Positions 7,759 through 15,322 of a stretch of 18,179 nucleotides of DNA are shown here, piece after piece. Origin of the DNA: JBBRYB01 sp038238115. Lineage in GTDB: Bacteria; Actinomycetota; Actinomycetes; Propionibacteriales; Nocardioidaceae. The stretch covers positions 1 to 18,179 of the forward strand of contig JBBRYB010000053.1 of the NCBI GenBank assembly GCA_038238115.1, read 5' to 3'. The notes below the pieces were generated by a model. That model was not told the DNA's origin, ran no database searches, and saw only the letters and a list, made by a program, of their open reading frames with translations. The position numbers and the translations under genes are program-made. The first letter of the stretch is position 1, and the number at the start of each line of letters is the position of its first letter.

Positions 7759-9024
7759 TCAACCTCCCGAGTGCGATCCGGAACCGACGGTCCCAAGGGT
7801 GCGAACGATGCTCTCAGCGTGTGGCCCTGGGCGACCGGTGCTGGAGCGGTCGAGCTCGCGCCGAACCAGCTCGGTGTCGAGATCGAGGAAGTGCAGCTCA
7901 CGAGCGTCCAGCCGATGATCGAGCACGTCGTCAAACAGACCACGCAGAGACTTCCGCGTGATCGGCCGCCCGCCGAGGCCGGCCACCACGTTGTACAAGG
8001 TGATCGGGAGCCGCGCCAGCGCCAACCTGGTGTTCTGGCCAACGATGCCACCCGCTCCGACCGCGAAGGCCTTCTCCACAACGACTACTCGTTTGGCACG
8101 TGCAAGGGCATCGCGGACCTCGGTGATCGGCCAGGGCCGAAAGCAACTGATGCCGAGAGCGCCGATCTGGATGCCCTCGTCGCGCATCGTGTCGACGACC
8201 TCCTCTATGGTGCCGAGGACTGAGCCCAGGGCGACGACGATGGTCTCCGCAGCCTCGGTCCGGTACGGCCGCACCAAACCACCGGCGGCACGCCCGAAGG
8301 TCCGCTCGAAATCCGCGGAGATAGCCGGGATCTCGTCGAGAGCCTGCACCTGCTTGGCGTGCATCAGGTACTTGACCTCGGTGAACGCCTCAGGACCGAC
8401 CATCGCGCCGATCGTCATCGGAGTGGCCGGGTCGAGTATCTGGCGCGGCTCGAACGTCGGTAGGAAGTCGTCCACCTGGTCCTGGGTGGGCATCTCGACC
8501 TGCTCCACCGCGTGGGTGAGGACGAAGCCGTCCATGCACACCATCACGGGAACGGACAGCCGCTCGGCGAGCCGGAACGCCTGGATGTGCACGTCGACTG
8601 CCTCCTGGTTGGACTCGACGAACAACTGGATCCAACCCGAGTCCCGCATCGACATGGAGTCGGAGTGGTCGTTCCAGATGTTGATCGGCGCCCCGATGGC
8701 CCGGTTCGCCACGGTCATCACAATCGGGAAGCCCAGGCCGGAAGCGTTGAACAGCGGCTCGGCCATGAACAGCAGGCCCTGGCTGGCAGTCGCCGTGTAC
8801 GTGCGCCCACCTGCGGCGGACGCGCCGATACATGCAGACATCGCCCCGAATTCGGACTCCACCATCAGGTACTCGCACGGCGCGAGGTCACCGGTGCGAA
8901 CCATGTCGGACAGAGCCTCCACGATGTGCGTCTGCGGCGAGATCGGGTACGCCGAGATCACTTCCGGTCGGCAGAGAGCAACGGCGCGAGCAACGGCCAG
9001 GGATCCCTCGATCTGCTCAAGCAC
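7759..9024 (-). CDS. porA: 2-oxoacid:ferredoxin oxidoreductase alpha subunit
   Basis: This is a 421-residue alpha subunit starting at GTG 9024 (VLEQIEGSLAVA), which overlaps the gamma stop by eight bases. A longer upstream frame exists but would run back through gamma. Residues 20-32 (PEVISAYPISPQT) are the conserved YPI(T/S)PQT motif of the pyrimidine-binding domain. Also present are VESEFGAMSACIGASAAGGR, TATASQGLLFMAEPL, IWNDHSDSMSMRDSGWIQLF and a C-terminal domain with VVVEKAFAVGAGG. In the family this subunit shapes the TPP and substrate pocket together with beta. I call pyruvate as the most likely substrate, but a branched-chain or other 2-oxoacid cannot be excluded. It is intact. Confidence 0.88.
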   Translation of the reverse strand: MLEQIEGSLAVARAVALCRPEVISAYPISPQTHIVEALSDMVRTGDLAPCEYLMVESEFGAMSACIGASAAGGRTYTATASQGLLFMAEPLFNASGLGFPIVMTVANRAIGAPINIWNDHSDSMSMRDSGWIQLFVESNQEAVDVHIQAFRLAERLSVPVMVCMDGFVLTHAVEQVEMPTQDQVDDFLPTFEPRQILDPATPMTIGAMVGPEAFTEVKYLMHAKQVQALDEIPAISADFERTFGRAAGGLVRPYRTEAAETIVVALGSVLGTIEEVVDTMRDEGIQIGALGISCFRPWPITEVRDALARAKRVVVVEKAFAVGAGGIVGQNTRLALARLPITLYNVVAGLGGRPITRKSLRGLFDDVLDHRLDARELHFLDLDTELVRRELDRSSTGRPGPHAESIVRTLGTVGSGSHSGG

Positions 9025-9598
9025 GTGACAACCGCCCCTTCTCGTTGGTGACGAAGTCGTACGCATCTGTTGCCGCCTGAGCGTTTGCCTCGCCCACTGG
9101 CCCGGTGAAGCGAACACGTATCGCGCTCACCACGGACTCCAGGGAGACGACCTGCGTCAGCGCCGCGAACCCGCCGAGCAACGCCGCATTGGGGAGCGGT
9201 CGACCTAGGCGCTCTCGGGCGAACTGCGTGGCCGGCACCGAGAGTAGCCGTCCAGGCGCGAGGGACAACGACAATGCGCCGATCCCCAAGTCATCCGCGG
9301 TCCGGGACGTGTTGATCAGCACGAAGGCCGCCGGCGCGACTCCTTCGAAGACCTTCACCTGGTGCAGAAGGGTCGGGTCCTGGACGATGAGCGCGTCAGG
9401 TTCGGCAATCGGCTCATGGATCCTGATCGGCTTGTCATCCATACGGCAGAACGCGACCACGGGCGCCCCGCTGCGTTCTGAGCCGAAGGTGGGAAACGCC
9501 TGGGCATGCATGCCCTCGCTGAACGCCGCCACCGACAACATCTCGGCAGCTGTCACCGCACCCTGACCGCCGCGGCCATGTATCCGCACTTCGAACAT
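9017..9598 (-). CDS. porG: 2-oxoacid:ferredoxin oxidoreductase gamma subunit
   Basis: This 193-residue protein starts at ATG 9598 with AAGGAGG upstream (minus strand, about 9602-9608). It carries the canonical opening RIHGRGGQGAVTAAEML, then QAFPTFGSERSGAPVVAFCR, which defines the gamma (PorG/KorC) subunit, the CoA-binding partner of alpha and beta. Its length is normal. It leads the gamma-alpha-beta-oxidoreductase block. About 97 bases with a hairpin and a short inverted repeat separate it from the hydrogenase genes, so it may have its own promoter or be partly insulated from them. Confidence 0.9.
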   Translation of the reverse strand: MFEVRIHGRGGQGAVTAAEMLSVAAFSEGMHAQAFPTFGSERSGAPVVAFCRMDDKPIRIHEPIAEPDALIVQDPTLLHQVKVFEGVAPAAFVLINTSRTADDLGIGALSLSLAPGRLLSVPATQFARERLGRPLPNAALLGGFAALTQVVSLESVVSAIRVRFTGPVGEANAQAATDAYDFVTNEKGRLSRA

Positions 9599-9613
9599 CG
9601 TGCCTCCTTGACC

Positions 9614-9628
9614 TGAACGTAAGGTTCA
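9614..9628. promoter_or_regulatory. Small inverted repeat upstream of porG
   Basis: TGAAC and GTTCA flank a five-base spacer (GTAAG), ending just upstream of the porG ribosome binding site. It could be an operator half-site pair or chance; nothing identifies the regulator. Confidence 0.2.
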
Positions 9629-9642
9629 CCATGGTCGAGGAA

Positions 9643-9661
9643 ACAGGGCCTTTCGCCCTGT
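9643..9661 (-). terminator. Hairpin between the hydrogenase and 2-oxoacid oxidoreductase genes
   Basis: ACAGGGC and GCCCTGT form a perfect seven-base stem around a five-base loop. Read on the minus strand the stem is followed by TTCC. It sits 34 bases after the maturation-protease stop and 44 before porG. It could be a weak terminator or processing site that lowers expression of the downstream block. Confidence 0.4.
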
Positions 9662-9695
9662 CCGAGGAGGACCCCGGCCAACCACGACAGACCGC

Positions 9696-10199
9696 TTACC
9701 CGGGTTCTTCACGCTGACGAGCCGTCGACGGGTCGAGGGTGCCAGTTCCGCCCAGCTCCGACAGGGCCATCCGTTGGATGACAGGTATGGCAGCGGCGAC
9801 TTTCGGGGAGAGTCCACGACCGAAGTCGAGCCGCTCCGCCTCAACGGTCAGGGCCACCAGGCGATCCGGTGTCTGCGCGAGCATCTTCGAGAGCCGCACA
9901 GCCGCCAACAGGCCGAATCCGTGCGTACTGTTGGTCAGGCCACGGTGGGCCAGCTGGTCGAGCACCAATCGATGAACCGCGCCCGGCGAGAGTGGCTCGT
10001 ACACCGCAGCATCCACGATTATGGCCAACGCTGCCCCCTGCCAAGCCTCGATGAGGTCGACCGGTTCGGCAACGATCGCCGTCAGCCAGTCACGCGGGAC
10101 GCCACATTCCCGGATCGACCTGATGACCGCCGGGCCGACCCCGTCGTCCTGACGGAACTCGTTACCGATGCCGATGAGTATCGTCGGGCCGCTGGTCAT
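9696..10199 (-). CDS. Hydrogenase maturation protease (HycI/HyaD family)
   Basis: This 167-residue protein starts at ATG 10199, overlapping the hydA stop as ATGA. It shows the family signature ILIGIGNEFRQDDGVGP (7-23), with Ni-ligand candidates D18/D19, D63 (VDAAVY) and H93 (STHGFG). These endopeptidases bind the nickel of the nearly finished large subunit and remove its C-terminal tail; the adjacent HydA is the obvious substrate. Residues before ATG 10199 in the open frame lie within hydA and were excluded. It is intact. No hypA-F genes are present in the window, so the remaining maturation factors must be encoded elsewhere. Confidence 0.87.
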   Translation of the reverse strand: MTSGPTILIGIGNEFRQDDGVGPAVIRSIRECGVPRDWLTAIVAEPVDLIEAWQGAALAIIVDAAVYEPLSPGAVHRLVLDQLAHRGLTNSTHGFGLLAAVRLSKMLAQTPDRLVALTVEAERLDFGRGLSPKVAAAIPVIQRMALSELGGTGTLDPSTARQREEPG

Positions 10200-11491
10200 C
10201 GTCGGTCGATCGTCAGGTCGAGGAAGTGCGTCGAGCACGAGATGCACGGGTCGTAGTTGCGGATGACGCGCTCACACAACAGCGCCAGCGACTCGTCGTC
10301 GAGATGCAGGTTGTTGCGTGCGACACGCAGCAGGTCGTCCTCGATCGCAGGCTGGTTCTGCGAGGTGGGCGGGATGATGGTTGCGGACTGTAAGAGCCCG
10401 GCCGAGTTCAGCTGGTAGCGATGGTAAAGAAGCCCGCGCGGTGCCTCACTCACCCCGTGGCCGACGCCTTCATGTGGTGGCACCTCAACGCTCGGCCTGT
10501 CCGGTCGCTGGTACTCACTGATCAGGCGAAGGGCCTCCTCTGTTGCGTAGATCGTCTCCACGGCGCGGACGAGGATGCTGCGGAACGGGTTGCTGCAGGT
10601 CGGCCCCAGACCCGCACCGGCAGCCGCGTCACGCGCGAGCGGCGACAGCTGAGCTGAGTTGAGCGTGTAGCGCGCGAGGGGGCCCGTGAGGTAGCGATGG
10701 TCGTCGAGCGTGGCGTGCAGGGCCGTCGAGTGCGGCACCTGGTGCTCGACAACGTGTGAGAGGAAGTCCGCGGCACCGAAGCCCGCTCCGGCAACAGAGC
10801 GGACTTCCTCACCGCCCTCGATGGCGTATTGGTCCGCGTGGTGGACCGCAAGCATGTCATGCTCCAGCTCAAGATCCGGGAAGTCGAACCCCGCTGCGAG
10901 CGTCAGCGTCGCAAGGGCATCGTCCAGGGCGCCACGAAGCTGCTCGGCGAGGGGGATGAGCTCTGAAGCGAGAGGCGCGCGGTGAAAACCCCCGATGCGG
11001 GTATTGACGGGGTGGATGGCGCGCCCCCCGATCTGCTCGAGAATCGCGTTGCCGGCCCTCTTGAGCCGCAACCCGCGTTCAACGATGGCTCGATGGTCCT
11101 TGGCCAGGCTGATCGCGTCTTCGTATCCCAGGAAGTCTGGGATGTGCAGCAGATAGATGTGCAGCGCATGGCTCGAGATCCACTCACCGCAGTACAAGAG
11201 GCGTCGCAGGGCCTGGATGCGTTCGTCGACTACGACGCCGCAGACATCCTCGATGGCCAGCCAGGCACTGGTCTGGTACGCCACCGGACAGATCCCACAG
11301 ATGCGCGAGGTGATGTCGCTGACCTCGGAGTGCTGCCGTCCGCGCAGAAAGGCCTCGAAGAACCGCGGCGGCTCGTATATCCGAAGCTCGGCTCGTTCCA
11401 GAACGCCGTTCTCAATGACGATACGCAGCGCACCTTCACCTTCCACCCGGGCGAGTGAGTTCACCTGCAGGCGTCTAGTCGGTGGGGGCAT
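10196..11491 (-). CDS. hydA: Group 3b [NiFe] hydrogenase large (catalytic) subunit
   Basis: This 431-residue protein carries both nickel-binding signatures: L1 SRICGICPVAYQTSA (C65, C68) and L2 DPCISCSTH near the end (C416, C419, H422), plus the ARVEGEG region with the conserved proton-path Glu (E17). After H422 only nine residues remain (FLDLTIDRR), the short tail expected to be removed by the neighbouring protease. Length and the partner genes hydB-hydG-hydD place it in group 3b, the cytoplasmic NAD(P)-linked bidirectional enzymes (Pyrococcus HydBGDA, mycobacterial Hyh). ATG 11491 overlaps hydD by 17 bases; GTG 11464 is an alternative start. All metal ligands are present, so it should be active. 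Confidence 0.93.
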   Translation of the reverse strand: MPPPTRRLQVNSLARVEGEGALRIVIENGVLERAELRIYEPPRFFEAFLRGRQHSEVSDITSRICGICPVAYQTSAWLAIEDVCGVVVDERIQALRRLLYCGEWISSHALHIYLLHIPDFLGYEDAISLAKDHRAIVERGLRLKRAGNAILEQIGGRAIHPVNTRIGGFHRAPLASELIPLAEQLRGALDDALATLTLAAGFDFPDLELEHDMLAVHHADQYAIEGGEEVRSVAGAGFGAADFLSHVVEHQVPHSTALHATLDDHRYLTGPLARYTLNSAQLSPLARDAAAGAGLGPTCSNPFRSILVRAVETIYATEEALRLISEYQRPDRPSVEVPPHEGVGHGVSEAPRGLLYHRYQLNSAGLLQSATIIPPTSQNQPAIEDDLLRVARNNLHLDDESLALLCERVIRNYDPCISCSTHFLDLTIDRR

Positions 11492-12251
11492 CGCCTGCTC
11501 CGCGCTCTGTGAATGCCGTGACGTTGAAGGTGGAGAAGATGCGACCCACCGCGGCGTCGGGCATGCCGAGGTAGGTGAGCTGGCGGCTCATGGCGGGTAT
11601 GTTGGCGCCGGTCATAGGACCGAAGCAGCCGTAGCAGCCCCGCCCGACGGCGGGACAGAGGGCACCACATCCTGCATGAGTCACCGGCCCGAGGCACGGA
11701 ACTCCGTCGGCGACCATCACACAGGTCAGCCCGCGTCGCTTGCACTCCGTGCAGACGCTCGTGTCAGGTATGTCCGGCTTGCGACCGACGAGGAATGCCG
11801 AGATGACCTCGAGCAGCTGCGACTTGTCGATGGGACAGCCGCGGAGCTCGAAGTCGACGTTGACGTGATCGGAGATTGGCGTCGATGTCGCGAGGGTGTC
11901 GATGTACTGCGGACTCGCATACACCACGCTTGTGAAGTCGTGGATGTCACCGAAGTTGCGGAGCGCTTGAATCCCTCCTGCGGTGGCGCAGGCACCGATC
12001 GTGATCAGGGTCCTCGACTGCTCACGTACGTAATGGATGCGGGTGAGGTCGTCGGGGGTCGTTACCGAGCCTTCGACCAGGGACACGTCGTACGGACCGG
12101 GCAGCACGTTCCTGGATGCCTCGAGGAAGTGGGCGATCTGCACCTCGCCGGCAAGGGTCAGCAGCTCGTCCTCACAGTCCAGCAGGGTCAGCTGGCAGCC
12201 GTCGCAGGAGGCGAACTTCCAGACGGCGAGGGTAGGCGGTGAGCTCGACAT
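11475..12251 (-). CDS. hydD: Group 3b [NiFe] hydrogenase small subunit
   Basis: This 258-residue protein starts at ATG 12251, overlapping the hydG stop as TGATG. Proximal-cluster ligands are evident: CDGC (C16, C19), GACATAGG (C88) and RGCP (C139). A further set, C167, C170, C177, C186, C195, C199, C206 and C209, would hold the medial and distal clusters that carry electrons from the Ni-Fe site of HydA to HydG. There is no Tat signal, consistent with a cytoplasmic enzyme. The small subunit lies directly upstream of the large one and both are complete. The open frame upstream of ATG 12251 belongs to the hydG region and was excluded. Confidence 0.92.
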   Translation of the reverse strand: MSSSPPTLAVWKFASCDGCQLTLLDCEDELLTLAGEVQIAHFLEASRNVLPGPYDVSLVEGSVTTPDDLTRIHYVREQSRTLITIGACATAGGIQALRNFGDIHDFTSVVYASPQYIDTLATSTPISDHVNVDFELRGCPIDKSQLLEVISAFLVGRKPDIPDTSVCTECKRRGLTCVMVADGVPCLGPVTHAGCGALCPAVGRGCYGCFGPMTGANIPAMSRQLTYLGMPDAAVGRIFSTFNVTAFTERGAGDAPTD

Positions 12252-13087
12252 CACAGCTGAGCCACAGCGAGCAGGGGTTGCGCGACGGCATAGTCGACGA
12301 CCGGTCCGTCTCGACAGACGAGAAGCGGGCCGAGCTGACAGTGACCGCACAGACCGACGCCACATTTCATGTTTCGCTCCAACGAGACCCTGATGCTCTC
12401 AGGTTTCAGGCCCTTGCCCAGCAGGACATTCGCGGAGAACCGCATCATGGGTTCTGGGCCGCAGACGAAGGCGATGGTCCTGCTCGGGTCCACCGTGAGC
12501 CGGTTGAGCGGCTCGGTGACAAAGCCGACGTGGCCCATCCATCCTTGGGCCGGCTGGTCCACGGTGAGCTCCACCTCGAGCCCGGGCAGGGCGCGCCATT
12601 CCTCCAGCTGGTCGGTGAACAGGAACTCCTGATGGCTGCGGGCACCGACCACCAACACGACTTTACGGTAGGACTCTCGCAGGCGGAGGGCCCCGAGGAG
12701 TACCGGGCGGAGCGGCGCCAGCCCGACCCCTCCCGCGACGATCACAAGATCGTGGTCGACCGCGGAGTCAAGCCCCCACGACGTACCGAACGGTCCTCGA
12801 GCACCCACCAGGTCCCCAACGAGGCATTGGTGAAGAGCGTGGCTCACCGCCCCGACATCACGAATGGTCTGGGTGATGACGCCGTCAGTGGCACCCGGCT
12901 CGCCGCTGATCGAGATGGCGATCTCGCCGACGCCGGGTCGGCACAGCACGGTGAACTGCCCCTCGCGAAACGGGGCCAGTTTGTGGTTCAGCGGTTCCAG
13001 CCGCAGAGTCACCGAGTCGCGTGTCTCCTCGCGCCGCTCGGCCACCCGGTACGGCACCGGGAGCATTGTTGCGACGTCATCGCTCAC
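12251..13087 (-). CDS. hydG: Hydrogenase FAD/NAD(P)-binding diaphorase subunit
   Basis: This 278-residue protein has a ferredoxin-NADP reductase fold: FAD region FREGQFTVLC (40-49), the NAD(P) loop AGGVGLAPLRPV (118-129) and CGPEPMM (209-215). It ends in a [2Fe-2S] segment, ERNMKCGVGLCGHCQLG...VC, with C242, C247, C250 and C258. It exchanges electrons with NAD(P)H for the hydrogenase, as in dihydroorotate-dehydrogenase electron-transfer subunits and Pyrococcus HydG. I chose GTG 13087, which overlaps the upstream stop by eleven bases; ATG 13066 (MLPVPYRV) is equally plausible. NADP versus NAD preference cannot be judged from the sequence. Confidence 0.9.
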   Translation of the reverse strand: MSDDVATMLPVPYRVAERREETRDSVTLRLEPLNHKLAPFREGQFTVLCRPGVGEIAISISGEPGATDGVITQTIRDVGAVSHALHQCLVGDLVGARGPFGTSWGLDSAVDHDLVIVAGGVGLAPLRPVLLGALRLRESYRKVVLVVGARSHQEFLFTDQLEEWRALPGLEVELTVDQPAQGWMGHVGFVTEPLNRLTVDPSRTIAFVCGPEPMMRFSANVLLGKGLKPESIRVSLERNMKCGVGLCGHCQLGPLLVCRDGPVVDYAVAQPLLAVAQL

Positions 13088-13541
13088 GGGGACTCCCGTA
13101 CACGTCGAGAAGTCGTGCCCTAGTGCTCTGCAGCCGCCGGAGAAGGACCTCGAACAATCCGAGCGCCAATGCGTAGCCGAGCGCCGGATCTTCCTCGGCG
13201 AACACCCGAAGCCGTTCGGTGTCGAGTTCGATCGCCGTTGTGTCGTCGACCGCGGTCGCCGCAAGGTGCCACAGTTTTGGGCTGACCAACCACGACCAGC
13301 CCAAGATGTCGCCGTACCCCAGCGTCTGTACGACGACGTCACCGCGCCCCGGTACGGACGTCTCAAGGGCCACCCGACCCGATCGGAGCAGCCAGCACCC
13401 ATAGGCGGGCTGCCCCTCTTCGAATAGCCTGGTCCCGGCTGGAAACTCGACGTCCCGAGCGGTCTGCGCAACGAGCACTCGCTGCTCATTGCTCAGGCCG
13501 GCAAGAAGCGGAAAGTCCTTCAGGTGCTCAACTCCGGTCAT
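13077..13541 (-). CDS. Stand-alone cyclic-nucleotide-binding-fold protein in the hydrogenase operon
   Basis: This 154-residue protein is a single CRP-type beta-roll plus C-terminal helix: HLKDFPLLAGLSNEQ (6-20), FPAGTRLFEEGQPAYGCWLL (33-52), SGRVAL (54-59) and a cassette GYGDILGWSWLV (75-86). The DNA-binding helix-turn-helix of CRP/FNR regulators is absent. The cassette also lacks the Arg that contacts the cyclic phosphate in classical cAMP binders (LWHLAATA here), so ligand binding is uncertain. ATG 13541 overlaps hydB by 14 bases, and the gene sits between two structural genes of the hydrogenase. A role as an accessory or regulatory partner of the enzyme, rather than as a transcription factor, is inferred. 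Confidence 0.85.
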   Translation of the reverse strand: MTGVEHLKDFPLLAGLSNEQRVLVAQTARDVEFPAGTRLFEEGQPAYGCWLLRSGRVALETSVPGRGDVVVQTLGYGDILGWSWLVSPKLWHLAATAVDDTTAIELDTERLRVFAEEDPALGYALALGLFEVLLRRLQSTRARLLDVYGSPRER

Positions 13542-14700
13542 GAGTAACTCCGCCGTCGGCTTCTTCGGATCCCAACAGCTCGCTGATCCGCGTGACCTCC
13601 GCGGTGATGTCGATTCCGACGGGGCACCACGCGATGCATCGCCCGCATCCGACGCAGCCACTCGTGCCGAACTGGTCGTACCAACTGCTCAGCTTGTGGG
13701 TGATCCACTGGCGGTAACGGCGTTCCCCCGATCTGCGGACGCTCCCGCCGTGTAAGTAGGAGAAGTCGATCTCGAAGCATGAGGCCCATCGTTCCGAGCG
13801 CTCGGCATGCTCACCGGTGAGGTCGGTGGTGTCCTCGGTTGTCGTACAGAAGCATGTGGGGCAGGCCATCGTACAGTTGCCGCAGGTCAGACACCGCTCG
13901 GCCACGTCCGCCCAAACCGGCGCCTCTCGGCTCTCACGCAGCAATGTGCGGATGTCTCCTGCAGGCATCTGGCGGCCCATGTGCTCAGCTGCGGCGGCGA
14001 CCGCACTCCGAGCTTCGTCGACCTCGGCGTCGGTGGCTTCTCGGACACTGAGGTCTGCCATGATCCGTGCGCCTTCTTCGCTCCCGACCTCAACGACAAA
14101 TCGGTGGCCCGACTCGTCGATACGCTCCGTCAGAGCCAGGTCGAACCCCGGACCAGGCGCGGGACCGGTGCCCATCGATGCGCAGAAACACACACCGCCG
14201 GGCTCGGTGCATCCCGCCGCCACCACGAATAACCCTTGGCTGCGACGTACGTAAGAAGCGTCGGCGTGAAGACCTCCGCCGAGCACGGTCCCGAGAGTGG
14301 CGATTGCGGCCAGATCGCACGCTCTGACCCCGAGGAACGCGTACCGCACCTTCTCCTCGGCGGCCTCCACGAACGTGTCCCCAGCCATCGACCAGAGGGG
14401 CTGGCGGGGTGGATGCAGGAACTGCTTCCACGACTGCGACCCGGCTGAATGGCCGAAGACGGCGGCGTCGCCACGCCGTCGCAACCGATAACGGCCAGGT
14501 CCGCTCTCCACACCCCAACCCGACGGTAGGTCGATACCGGACGTGAGCTCAGCCAGGACGATGGCATCGTCGCGAACGGTAGGCCCGACAACGCGGTATC
14601 CCTCGTCGATCAGAGCGGTGACGAGGTCGTCGAGCCCGGATCGAGATAGAACCGCAGGCTGGGCGGCGGTGCGACTCCTCGGACTGTTCACGTGAGACAT
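13528..14700 (-). CDS. hydB: Hydrogenase iron-sulfur subunit (HydB)
   Basis: This 390-residue protein starts at ATG 14700. It has an N-terminal domain with FLGVRACDLAAI (122-133) and GCTEPGGVCFCASMGTGP, then two ferredoxin motifs: C270-x2-C-x2-C-x3-C280 (CLTCGNCTMAC) and C349-x2-C-x2-C-x3-C359 (CVGCGRCIAWC). This is the beta subunit of group 3b hydrogenases (sulfhydrogenases), related to anaerobic sulfite reductase subunit A; it extends the electron chain and could serve a second acceptor. It is the first gene of the operon. Its ribosome binding site is weak, and the open frame continues upstream without a better start. Confidence 0.9.
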   Translation of the reverse strand: MSHVNSPRSRTAAQPAVLSRSGLDDLVTALIDEGYRVVGPTVRDDAIVLAELTSGIDLPSGWGVESGPGRYRLRRRGDAAVFGHSAGSQSWKQFLHPPRQPLWSMAGDTFVEAAEEKVRYAFLGVRACDLAAIATLGTVLGGGLHADASYVRRSQGLFVVAAGCTEPGGVCFCASMGTGPAPGPGFDLALTERIDESGHRFVVEVGSEEGARIMADLSVREATDAEVDEARSAVAAAAEHMGRQMPAGDIRTLLRESREAPVWADVAERCLTCGNCTMACPTCFCTTTEDTTDLTGEHAERSERWASCFEIDFSYLHGGSVRRSGERRYRQWITHKLSSWYDQFGTSGCVGCGRCIAWCPVGIDITAEVTRISELLGSEEADGGVTHDRS

Positions 14701-14851
14701 CCTGGACCAAGGACAAACCGAACGGCTCGGCGGGAAGCAGGTTTCATCGACCTCTCCTGGCAACCACCAGTTGATCGTGGACACGATGACAGCCACCGCG
14801 CCCATGGAATGCGAGCCGCTCCATCAAACACCAACTCGGTGGCGCTGATCA

Positions 14852-14865
14852 GTGCCGAAAGTCCT
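14852..14865 (-). promoter_or_regulatory. Weak DosR-like site upstream of hydB
   Basis: Read on the minus strand, AGGACTTTCGGCAC matches the mycobacterial DosR core GGGACTWWAGTCCC at 10 of 14 positions by eye. It lies about 155 bases before hydB and 60 from a better candidate. It is suggestive only as a pair. Confidence 0.2.
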
Positions 14866-14924
14866 AGCAATGCGGGATCGAGCGCCCCTACCAGAGTTAT
14901 CCGGCCAGCCGAGCCATCTCCGGG

Positions 14925-14938
14925 GGAACTTTAGGCCT
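14925..14938. promoter_or_regulatory. DosR-like site upstream of hydB
   Basis: GGAACTTTAGGCCT matches the core GGGACTWWAGTCCC at 11 of 14 positions, with the central ACTTTAG exact. It sits about 225 bases upstream of hydB and would place the hydrogenase operon under a hypoxia regulator. In GC-rich DNA a match this loose can be chance. Confidence 0.3.
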
Positions 14939-15119
14939 GGGAAGGACCCGGCCCCTCCCTGTCAGGCTGTAGTGAGACACCTCGAAGCCCCCGGGTTCAC
15001 CGTGGAGGTGGCACGCCGACGTCGTCGAAGCCGCGGTGAGCGCGACGTTCACCGAGCTGCGTGCGGTCGCGGTGCCGATCAACCGGTCCAGCACCCTGCT
15101 CGGCCAGGATCAACACCCC

Positions 15120-15270
15120 TGCGTACGCGGAACTCTCGATCGGCCAGATCTGGGCCCGGGAACTCGATGAGGCCGCTACCTGTGCTCGACGTCCTCGATG
15201 TATCGCGTCGCCCGTTCTGGTTCCAGTTCTACGTACTGATCGACATCTACTCCCGATTCACGCCACCTAC
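15120..15270 (+). mobile_element. IS3-type transposase (OrfB) remnant
   Basis: Short peptides typical of IS3-family OrfB appear in successive frames: QIWARELDEA at about 15146, YLCSTSSMYRV at about 15180, and FYVLIDIYSRF at about 15230. The last is the start of the DDE integrase core (usual form YVILDIYSR). The segment that normally separates MYR from the DDE core is missing and no complete catalytic triad or terminal repeat is seen. This is an old, non-functional insertion. Confidence 0.55.
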
Positions 15271-15322
15271 CTCTCGCGGGCAAAATTGGATGTCACCGAG
15301 CCATCCCAAGCGGGAAACTTGA

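Noticed and set aside
7958..9028. Plus-strand open frame of 356 codons
   Set aside because: It is antisense to the alpha subunit, Ser/Arg/Pro-rich composition typical of shadow frames.
11157..12242. Plus-strand open frame of 361 codons opposite hydD/hydA
   Set aside because: The minus-strand genes carry all hydrogenase ligands; the plus frame has no ribosome binding site or motif.
13088..13489. Longer hydG reaching 13489
   Set aside because: The extra residues are an alternate frame of the cyclic-nucleotide-fold gene; GTG 13087 or ATG 13066 fit the family length.
14990..15110. Plus-strand reading with an ADVVEAAVSATFTEL-like helix
   Set aside because: It looks coding-like but is short, lacks a start and matched no family I could name.
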